Positions 1 to 12,000 of a stretch of DNA of 64,000 bases are shown in pieces. The stretch spans positions 248,001 to 312,000 of the forward strand of contig NKJG01000005.1 of assembly GCA_002256395.1 (NCBI GenBank), given 5' to 3'. Both the position numbers and the translations under genes were made by a program. Every line of letters begins with the position of its first letter. Position 1 is the stretch's first letter. Under the pieces are notes generated by a model. The model was not told the origin of the DNA. It ran no database searches and worked only from the letters and a program-made list of their open reading frames with translations. The stretch comes from Bacteroidetes bacterium B1(2017) (GTDB taxonomy: Bacteria > Bacteroidota > Bacteroidia > UKL13-3).

Positions 1-3000
1 TTACAACCGCATATGCATCTGAATTTGCTTTACATGAGGTTCCGTTTGCCGAATCTAATACAGATAGACTTCCACTTCCAGCACTAGCCCATGTAATAGA
101 AACACTTGCTGTTCCTTGTCCACTAGTTACGCTACCGCCACTAACTGTCCAATTATAGGTTCTTCCAGAATTTGAAGGAACAGAGTAGTTTTGAACAGAG
201 TTAGCACAAGCTGCACTTGGACCTGTAATTACAGGAATAGTTACACATTGGTTCGAACCGCTAACTAAACCAAAGGATGATAAATTAGTTGAATTGTCTA
301 TTCTATTGGTTGCAGTATTTACACTTGATGAACCCGAAATTGGATTCCAAGGACCTGATCCAGATTTGCTAACTAGGTTCAAGGCTCCTTCTGAAGCCAT
401 AGTTCCTAATAACGCATCGTCGTAGGTTAGTAATAATCTATAGGTATAGTTTGAGCCACCCGTTGCGCTCATATTCCAATAGCTATTTAAGTAGGTGTAT
501 GCAGAATTAGCTGAAGGCGGATTTACACCTGTATAATATTTAACATCCAATGCACTAGGGAAAGAACCCGAAGCTGTTTGCCAAGCGATTTGACCAACCT
601 CTCTGTTAGCAAATGAAATAGTTTGGGTATTTCCTGTGCCAATTGAGCCAGATAAAGTACATGAAGGTGGAGTACTTGAAGTAGTAAACTCAAAGGCTCC
701 AATATCACTTCCAAAACCTGTGGCCGTTACTCTACTTGCATTATTAAAATCGGTAGTAGCTTGCCCAGAAATTGCTTTACCATGTAGATACCACGATTCA
801 GGATTATTAGTTTGAACAGACAAATCTCCAGTGGATGGATTGGTAAATAAATTATCTGCATTTAACATTCCTGCTCCTGTACCTGCTTGAACAGCGTATG
901 ATAAGTTATCTGATGTTGCAGTAGTTCTCCATGTTGCAATGTTCATATCAACCCCACCCCATAAGGCCAATGTTGAAGGATTTGCACTTACTAATAAATT
1001 ATATCTTGATGAATTTGGATTCCAATTTGTACCTGTAACTACGGTTGGTATAGCCACTTGATTTGCAAGCGCATAATGTTTACCAGAACCACCCGATCGA
1101 TTATTAAAGAATACATTATTAACCAAACTCGAAGGTGAGGTAATTTCTGAAGTTGAATTGGCTCCTCTTAAATAAGCATAAGAAGGTAATGAACCAGAAC
1201 TTGCCGCACCTGTAATTAAAATTGAATTGTTTTGAGCAGTAATGGTAAATGTACCAGACAATTGTTGCCAGATACCAATAAACTCGGTATTGGTGGTTTG
1301 ATCTTTACCTAAAACAATTTGATTATTTACTAAACTTAATCCAACACCTGGAGTTGCCATGTTTATACCAACGGCAACTGGTGGAGGGAAGTTACTTGTA
1401 CTTGTACTTAAATTACGTATATCATAAATTTTATTTCTTGATATCATTGGGTTTGTAGCAGCACTAATATACATACCTGAAGCTGCAGTAATGGCAGAAC
1501 CCGCTGTATTTGATGCGGTAAGTGAGAACACATTGTTTTGACTTATTAATGCCCCAGCTGGACTTCCTGATGAATAGTTAATTCCAATAACTGCCTCTGA
1601 GTTATTTGTACTTGAGTTATTACTATTTGAAACAATATTGTGAACATTGTTTCCTGTAATAGTTGCAATACTTGTTCCTTGGAAACTAATACCCGAAACG
1701 GTATAGTTTGCATTTAATGGTGAGTTTATATTGGCAACTCTATTATTTGAAACAACAGTATTGGGAGCAACAGTATAAACCGTTGTAACTACAATACCAT
1801 TAAAGGCACCACTAGAATTAAAGGTAATACTATTCGCTGTAGTTGCATGTCCAATTGTATTATTACTTACGGTACAAATACCTGTTGTAATATTAATACC
1901 ATTAAAGGTAGTTGCACTACCCGAGTTAATATTAATACCTTGAATATTATTTCCAGTAATGGTTACATTATCTGTACTATTATTTACAATACCATTTATG
2001 GTTCCTGAACCTAAGGTATTAATACTGTTTGTAACAGTTGCATGTCCAATTTGATTATTGGTAATAGCAAACTTTCCAAAGGTTAAAGAAATACCATTTA
2101 ACGAAGCACTAGAACCTCCATTTAAACTAATATTTTGGATTACATTTCCATTTACGGTATTGGTAGAACTTACACCTGTATTCAATACTAAACCATTAAA
2201 AGTAACCGCGGTTGAAAGATTCACCCAAGGTGTACCAGCAGCTAAAGCAGCAGAACCTCCAATATAATTTCCAGTAATTGTATTTCCATTACTGAAGATA
2301 CCCGGTTGAATTGAAATAGCTGTTTGAGAGGTTGAAGTGGTTGGAACGCTTAAGTTATTATAGAAACTATTATCACTAATTGTCCAAGAACCACCATTAA
2401 CCACATCTACAAAAACACCATTGGTTCCAAAATTCAAAAGCTCATTTCCACTAATAACATTGTTTGCATTTAAGGCAGTAATGGTACTAGATGAGTATAT
2501 AGCATTTGCAGGAACACCATTTGGCAATACCTGGCTGATATCATTTCTGATCACACAATTTGTAATGGTATCTGTACTATTTCCTAAACTACCCGTTGAA
2601 ATAGCAAATTGAACAACACCAGCAGTAGTAGCATTGGCAGCTCCTTCTATAATTACATTACTAACTTTACATCCTGTTGCATCATTAACAAACATTAATG
2701 TGGCTACACCAGTTGCACTGTTTCGTATACGTAATTTCCTATCTGTTGCCAAACCTGTAACAGCTGGAACACCAGAGAATTTAATCCTATCAGCACCATT
2801 TAAAATCACTAATCCAAACAATGAACCAGATCCACTTAATACTCTCTCACCTGTTGTTAACGAATCAGGTCGAATAGTTACAGAATAACCACCTACACCA
2901 TTTTCACCAATTTGGTTCAGAGAAACAAAGCCTGGCTCTATAATATTAGAAGTAATACGTACATCAATATTACCTGCTATACTTCTATTATTTAATAATT

Positions 3001-6000
3001 CAAACACACCGCCTACACCTGTTAAGGTTGGGTATGTTTGACCCACACCTGCATAAATTACAGTGTTGGCAGGTAAGCTTGGGAATATTTGGTAGAATCC
3101 AGCATTTCGTGGATGAGCTAATACTGTATTTACATCACTAGCTACCGCAAAAGGTGTATTTGAAATTATGTTTCCGGCATTGTCTTGAGCCAAAACATAA
3201 TAGAAAATTGTATCATTTGATGAAACACCTCCACTTATTAAAGTGTAGTCCATACTAAAGGTAAAGCTTGCATTGGTGCTAGTTCCAGAATTAGCACTTG
3301 AACCAACACTTACATAGGTTCCATTTGCACCTTTTTTATAGTATACTCTTGGAGAACTTGTACCTGTTAATGGAATTCCATTTTGATCGGTAATGGTAAC
3401 ACCAGAGAATACTCTTGGACCTACATTATCACCTGTATTTCCTAAAGCAGTAAACGAAATTGCTGGAGTAAAAATATCAGGACTAGCTGTATTACTTCCA
3501 GCACTTGCACCAATATCAGAAGGTGTTGCTGTAGCACGGCTATTTCCATCTATATCAACAGATACCAATGAAGAAATAGTTGCATCTCCATTTCCTTCAG
3601 CAGGGTTAGTGGCGTTTAATCTTAAGTTAACTGCCGAAGCAGCACCCGTTGCATTCACAAAGAATGGTGTACTTGAGGTAGCACTGTTATAATCTAAACC
3701 TGTTGTAAAGTTAAATCCGCCTACTCCGCGTAAGCTAGTATAATTACCTGCAGTTCCAACTAACATGGCTCCTGTTCCTGTAGCAGCAAAAATATTATTA
3801 TTACTTACTACGTTTAACGAATCAAATAACTTCATGCCATAGTTAAATCCACTGGCCGAACCCGAACGTGAAGCAGCATTATAGAAAATATTGTTTCTAA
3901 TATTTAAGATATTGTTAGCTGCAATTTGTGGTAAGCTATAAAATGCATAGGTATTTGAACCACCTGCATTTGGAGCTCCTCCAACGTAAACTGTATTGTG
4001 GTAAAAATTATTATTGGTGTTGGTACCGTTATAAATACCTCTCACCTCTAATTGTCCACTAAAGTTAGCTCCTGTTGAATCTAAACCCACTCTAATGATA
4101 TTATTACTAAAGGTGGTAGTACCTGCGTTGTTAAATAAACCTATTACTAAACCAGGACCAGCAGTGGTATTTCTAATACTATGAATGGTATTTCTGCTTA
4201 CTGAGTTATTTCCAGCAGTTGAATTACTATAGTAGAATCCAATAGCTGAGTTAGCTACAGGCAATGCAGAAGTTAATAATTGTAATGAATGGATAGTGTT
4301 ATTTGTAAACACATTGTTTGTACCTGCAACAGTATATTCTAAACCAACTATTCCTGATGCAGAAGTTATACCTGTACTAATACTATTGGTATTTAAATTT
4401 CTTATCGTATTTCCTGTACAAGTTGTATTACTACCTACCAATACCGCCATACCCACAACTTGGGTAGATGCAGCTGTTGAAGGCAAATTGCTTAAATTAT
4501 TTACGGTATTATTAGTTAAGGTATTTGCACCACCACTACTTAAAACAGATATACCCGAAACAGCTGTCAAAAAGTTGGAAGCCAAGTTACCTGTATACAT
4601 ACTTGGGTTAGTAATTCCAGATACTGTATTATTTGAAATAATATTAGTACCTGCAATAGCCATAATACCATGCGCTCCCGTAAGGTTTGCTGTGGTAGTA
4701 TTGGTATTAATTAAATTGGTAATGGTATTACCAGTTATGCTTTGGTTCGAACTTGATGAACTCATGGTAATACCTTGCAAAGCGCATGAAGTAGTGGTTG
4801 AACCACTAGTTGAGTTTGTACTTAAGTTATTGATGATATTATTGCTAACAATACTTGTATTAACAGACCCACCCGAAACGGCTATCCCTCTAATACCAGT
4901 AGTAGCTCCTGTATTATTTGCAAAAATATTAGCAATGGTGTTTCCACTTACTGTAACGTTTCCTGGAGATGCTACAACCAAACCTGTACTCAAGGTTCCA
5001 CCTGTACAAACAATACTATTTGATGTAGTGGCATGTCCAATTGTGTTTCCAACAATATTCAATACACCACCAGTTGTACAGTTCATACCAATAAACTGAT
5101 TAGATGTATTAAAATTTTGAATAGTATTACCTTGAATATAACAACCAGTACTAACACCCACACTTGTCTGAATTGGAGCAACAATACCAACGGTACTCCA
5201 TGGTAAACCAGCGCAGAATCTAGCCGAACCACCTATAAAGTTACCACTAATCGTATCTCCATTTGTAGTTGCACCCACGTTTAAGTTAAAACATAATACC
5301 GTATTTATTGAAGGGAAAGAACGATTCCAATACACATGGTTATTTTTAATACTAATATTATTACCTGTTCCCGCTGTAAAGCTAATACACGTATTATTTA
5401 CGTTTTCAAACGTACAGCCAATAACACTAATATTATCATTTTCCTTACCCGCAGTACCCGAACATGAAATACCAGAAAGAGCACTTGAATTAATCGTATC
5501 TCCTCTAAAAATACAATTAGTGAAACTAATATTATCGTTTCCTGTAAGGTTGGTAGTAGTTCCAATAGCTACTAAAGCACCACCAATACTTCGTCCTTCA
5601 TTGATTACATTTTGGAATGAAATATTAGAGGCATCATTTATAAGTTGGAAATTTGAAATAGAAACGGTTGAAATATTTCTCACCACTAAATTAGTATCGG
5701 TAGAAACACCTCCATCCGCAATACCGGATATTGAAATATTGCTTGCATTATTAAATCTTATTAAGGCTTGAGTTGCGTTACCTACTATTAATTTCTTAGC
5801 AATGGTACCGCCGTTTCCTGGGCGTATGGTTAAACTGTAATTGTAGGTACCTATTGTTGATCCACTAACCTCTAACCATTTGTTTAAGGCTACAGTTCCG
5901 GTTTCTACAATGGTATCACTCATTATATTAATAACAGTATTTCCTTGTAAGAAACCATTATTAATTCTGTAAAACACACCTGTAGTATCATTCGCAGTTA

Positions 6001-9000
6001 AACTAGTAGTGGCATATCCAGCACCTACATTTATAACTGTTGCTAATGGCTGTGAAATGGTATAACTACTCATGTTTATTGGATAAGTAGTAATAGTTGA
6101 TGTATTAACGCCAATACCATAAGTTGGAGCAATAGCTAAGTTACCCGCGTCATCTTGTGCAGCAACAAAATAAAACACAGTATCACCTGTGGTTAAACCA
6201 CCTAAACCGCTTGTGCTAATTGTGAAAGCCCATGTTCCATTTAAATTAGTCCCTGAACTTAATAAACCTGGTGAAGTAACAAAAGTTCCGTTAACACCTT
6301 TACGGCAATATAAGGTTGGGCCATTACCCGCAGCTGTTACACCAATATTATCAGTAATGGTGGCACTTAAGGTTCTATTGGCTATAGAAGCGGTATTGGT
6401 TAAAGAAGTATACGTTATAATTGGGCTAAAATAATCGCTTGAAAGTCCTGCTGTAAAGTTACCAGCATCTGCCCCAACATCCACTGGAGTGCTCGAAGAA
6501 CGAACGTCTGCATCATAATCATCTGTCACCAAACTTGCAACCGCCAAATCACCAGCACCTTCAATTGCGTTAGTTGAAGTTACATGTAAATCAACTAAAT
6601 CAGCAGAACCGTCGGCATTAACAAAACTTGGCATACCCGTAGCACTAAATAAATCGTTTGGCGCAGCAGCATTTGCAGTTTGCCAACTTCCAGTTCCTCT
6701 TAAATTAGTATAACTTGTTAAGGTGCTTCCATTATAAACCAATGCATTGGTAGGCGAACCATTCACATAAAATAAATTATAATTAGAATTATATGCTGTG
6801 GCAGAAAAAGGGCGGTAGGCAACATTTAAGCCAGTTGCCGCTCCCATTGAATTGACATTGTTTACAAAAATATTGTTTTTAACATTTACAATTCCTGAAC
6901 CTGTTGAAGCAAAAAAGGCAGCAGTAGTTGCCGAGCCCGACGATGGATTACCAGCAATGTAAATTGAGTTGTGATAAATATTATTTGCAGATGAGTTTGC
7001 TAAATAAAATCCATACACGTTATAAGGACCAGTAAAAGGATTTCCTGAGGCGTCTATTCCCAAACGAATCATATTGTTTTGGGTAGTTACGGTTCCTGCT
7101 ATTTGATAAATACCAATTAAGGTGGCAGTACCAGATGTTTGTGCACCAAATGAATGAATAAAGTTCTTTTGGAAATAATTAGCACCCAAAGTACTCACAG
7201 AGGCATATAAACCAATAATATTAATCCCCGAAACAGTTGGATTGGTACTATTAAAATTATACACTTTATTTCCTGTGATATTATTATTGGTAGAGGCAGT
7301 TGGATAAACTAAACCAATAATACCAGAGGTAGAAGTAGAGTTTATAGAAGTAGTATATGAAGTAATGTTTCTAACAATATTATTTGATAAAGTTAAGGTA
7401 ACACCAGCAGCATAAATACCTTCTGTTTGCGTAGAAGCAGCTCCGTTGTTAACTAAGGTATCTACTAAATTACCCGAAATAATTTGTCCTGTTGAGGTAG
7501 ATGTGTTTATGATACCAATTAAACTCGCACCTGTTGTAGTTCCTGCGCTTAATGTGTTTATGGTAATATTTCTAACCTGATTATTTGAAATATTATTTAC
7601 ACCACCAAAGGTTCCAATACCATAATGTGAACCTAAAGTTGCGGTTGTATTTGCATTAACCAAATTAGAAATAATGTTTCCAGATATTGTTTGTGTTAAA
7701 TTGGCACTCGATACCATTATACCGCATAAAGGAGTAGCTGTTGTGGTACCTGTTAAGGCAGTACTTACAAATAATTTATAAATTGTATTATTACTTACAG
7801 TAACACTCAACGAGGTGGTTGAAACAGCTATACCTCTTACAGCAGCAGCAGTTGAAGTTGAATTGTTGGTAGTTAAATTTCCAATATAGTTATTCGAAAT
7901 ATTTACACTAGCTGTACCTCCATAATTAATACCTGTCATTACACCAATACCCAATGATTGTAAACTATTTGCAACGGTAGCACTACCAATGGTATTAGCA
8001 CTTGTAGTTCCAATATTGGCCACACCACCCGAAACATTTATACCTGTAAATGAACTGGCCGAAACTGATGTGTAACTTATGTTTTGAATGACATTTCCTT
8101 GAATACTTACACCCGTGTTGGTTCCAACACTACAGGTAATACCATTAAAGGTTGTTGCTCCAGCATTAATTAACTGAACCCCACCACAAAATCTAGCTGA
8201 ACCTCCAATATAGTTTCCACTAATGGTGTCGCCATTTGAAACGGTTCCAGGAGTTAAGGTAATTGGTGCCCATGACCCTGCCAATGCAGTTGGATGGTTA
8301 TAATAAAAATGGTTATTTAAAATTCTAGTATTTATACCAGTAGCTGTTGAACCAAAAACCCCACCAATTGTAAAGTTATAGATATTGTTATTAGAAATAT
8401 AGGTATTATCATTTTCCTTACCACTTGTTCCTAACATATAAATACCATAGGCATATGGTGTGCCTAAATCAGTATATAAAGTTGAACCTGTAATTACTGT
8501 ATTATCATTTCCATTACCTACACCTGCATTGGTGATATTAATTAATCCTGTACTCGTATTTCTTCCACGTACAACCATATTTACAATTGAATCGTTGGAA
8601 GCATCATTTGAAATTAAAATTGCTGGAGCCACAGCCTGACTTACAAATACCATATTGGTATCTGTTGAAGAACCTGTAGGTGAAATACCTTTTATAGTTA
8701 CCCCACTTGCTCCGTTTAATCTAATCATACCCGACGCATTGGTACTTGTTAAAGTAACTTGCGAATTACTTTGTGGTTGAATAGTCATTCTAAACCCATA
8801 ATCGCCTAAAACGCCTCCACTCACCTGAGCAAATTTATTTAAAGCAGTAATACCCGTTTCAGTAATATTACCAGTTATTAATACAGTTGTGTTTCCTGTT
8901 ATGGCACTATTATTAATATTAAAGAACAAACCTGTTGCATCACCTGCTGTTAATGAAGTAATAGGGTTTCCTGGTCCAACTAAAATAGGTGAACTTAATA

Positions 9001-12000
9001 ATGGAATAACCTTATAGAAATTTAAAACAGGAGCAATTAAATTACTTGGATGAGTGGTAATTGTATTTACATCTGTTGCTATAGCATTTGCCACACTAGA
9101 AGCAATATTACCAGCACTATCTTGAGCAATTAAATAATAGTAAACCGTATCGTTTCCAACCAATCCCCCAACTAATGAATGATCTATAGTAAAATTCCAT
9201 TGTGCATTTCTTGATGAACCTGCATTTAAGGAACCAGCCACACTTGTATAGGTTCCATTTGCTCCTTTTCTATAATAAACTCTTGGAACTAAACTACCGC
9301 TAGTATACATTCCTCCGTTATCATAAATAGAAGCTTGCAAGGTTACATTGGCACCATTTAACACATTTGCCAATGGGGTAAACGTAATATAAGGTGCAAT
9401 TTGATCTGTTGATAAAGTATAATTTCCAGCATCAGCACCAATATCAACTGGAGTTCTGCTTGAACGGGCTGCACCATCAAAATTATCTGTTGTTGTTACG
9501 GTGTTATCTCCCATTCCCTCCGCAGGAGTTGGAGATTGTAAGCGCATATTCACAGTACCTGAAGTACCTAAAGGCAAGGCAAAATTTGGATTTGCCGAAG
9601 CACTATTTACATCAAACTTGGTAGCTGTTCTCCATCCTGTTGCTCCAGTTAAACTGGCATATGGAGTAACACTTAATATAGCTGCATTACCTCCTGTTCC
9701 TGGAGTAAAAAATAAATTGAAGTTACTGTTTACATTGGCTACTGAAGTTAATTTTAAACCATAATGCAAACCAGTTGCTACGGTGTTTGAAGATAAATTG
9801 GCAAGGATGTTATTTCTGATATCCACATTACCTGTGCTAACTGCAACACTTGCATCAATACAATAAGTTGCCGAAGTTCCAGATGTGTATGTTCCATTTA
9901 AATAAATGGTATTATGGTAAATTCTTAATCCATTTCCTAAACCAGCTGTACCATAAGTTCCTGCTGTTAAAAAGATACCTCTGTTTGCATAAGGTCCAGT
10001 TAATACAGTACCAGCGTTATTTACACCTATGCGAATGATATTGTTTTGAACCGTAACATAGGTACTAGTTAAAATCATACCTGTAATTGCACCTGCAGTT
10101 GTGGTTGATAAACTATAACTATGGAAATTGTTTTTAGCAATTACGCTGTTATTTCCAGACGAAGTTGTACTAGAGCCAAAATACAAACCAACAATATTAG
10201 CATTGGCTGCAGCAGCTGTATTTACAAAAGTATGAAGTGTGTTTGACGAAACATTTTGGTTCAAACCAGCACCCGAAACGTTCATACCTACAATAGAAGA
10301 AGAGTTTAATGAACTAGCACTAATACTTGTTGTATAAATTCTACTAATGGTGTTTCCTGTTATAGTATTACCCGTTGTTCCTAATAAATACAAACCATTA
10401 ATTTGAGCGCTAGTTGCACCAGCAAAAACTAATGAATCTATTGTATTATTGGTAATGTTATGTAAAGTTGAAACGTTTAACAACATTCCATTTACAGTGG
10501 CAGAGGTTGTAACACCCGCGCTAGTTCCAGATAAGTTTCTGAAATTAAAAATTGAATTATTAAGAATATTATTTGTGGTTGATGAACTCGTTTCACAAAT
10601 AGCATTCATTTGATTTGCTGCTGCACCCGATAAGGTAAAGTTAGAAAAGGTGTTTCCAGAAATGGTATTTAATGTACTACCACTTGCTATTAACAAACCG
10701 TTCATGGCGGCAGAAGAGGTAACTCCTACTGCTGTACTTGCAGAAGTAAAATTAGAAACCACATTATTTGAAATCGTATTATTGGCAGAAGCTCCTGCAT
10801 AATAAATACCATTCATAACATGTGTTCCAGTTTGTACATTTCTAAAAATACCTAATGAACCTCCAATGGTATTTCCAGAAATAACTTGTGGATTACCTGA
10901 TGAAGTAATGGCCAATCCAGATAATGCGGCAGCTGTTGTAACACCAGCATTGGTAGATTGCGTTATAAAATTGTATAGGTTGTTATTAGAAATTGTAACG
11001 ATACTTCCCGAACCGTTATTAATACCTCTAATTGCTGCCGCTGCACTTATATTACTATCAGTTAAATTGGCAATTAAATTAAAGGAGATATTAATAATAC
11101 CTGTTCCCGAATTGGTAATACCTGTTATGGCTGAGTTGTTCAACGAACGAATACTCGAAACGGTACTAGCATGACCAATGGTATTGGCCGTTAATGCCGA
11201 ACCTCCAATGGTGTAGGTTCCAGATCCACTTGTATTTATACCTGTTAAGGCAAAGGTGGATGCGGCACCGCCCGTTAAATTAATATTTTGGATGATATTA
11301 TTTTGAATAACTGTAGGCGATACCCCTGCCGAAGTAGATGCTGCAATACCGGTTAATGAACCAGATGCACTACTAATTGTCCAAGCAGTACCTGCAGCCA
11401 ATGGAGCAGAACCTCCAATGTAGTTATTACTTATAGTATGACTAAAGGAAGTGGTACCTGCTGGAATAAAATTAATTGCGGTCATGGCATTTACAGAAGT
11501 GGTAGTTGCTGTATCATAAAAGCTATTATTACTAATATTCCAGAAAGAACCATTACCTGTGTTTGTTCCATTAGCTAAAATTCCATTAAAGGTAAACGCA
11601 TAAATATTATTGTTTGTAATGGTTACATAATCGTTTTGCGCGGTGGTGGATTGCCCTTGAGCAAAAATGGCATTAGCTAAGGTTGCAGGAAAAGCAGAGC
11701 TTCGAATGTTTAGATTGCTTAAGGTAATACTATCATTACCTAATAAACCAGTTGTTCCTCCAATTACAATTGCCCCACTTATTGTTCCTGCATTTGCACT
11801 AAAAAAAGTACAATAGTTTATGGCATTTACAGAAGATTCATTTACAAATTGAATAACCGGACTAGTAGTATTTGCATTAATGAATTTAAGGTTATTTGAT
11901 CCAAGCCCACCTGGTCTACCATCAATGGTAATATATTTGGCACCGCTATAGGTAAATAAAGAAGTTGCATTTCCTTGAATAAGCACATTGCTGTTCGAAA

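Noticed and set aside
4296..5099. A 267-codon plus-strand open frame, and other plus-strand frames between 2 and 11 kb
   Set aside because: They lie antisense to the giant beta-helix gene; their hydrophobic, Val/Pro/Leu-rich translations are the reverse-strand shadow of its Asn/Thr/Gly-rich repeats.
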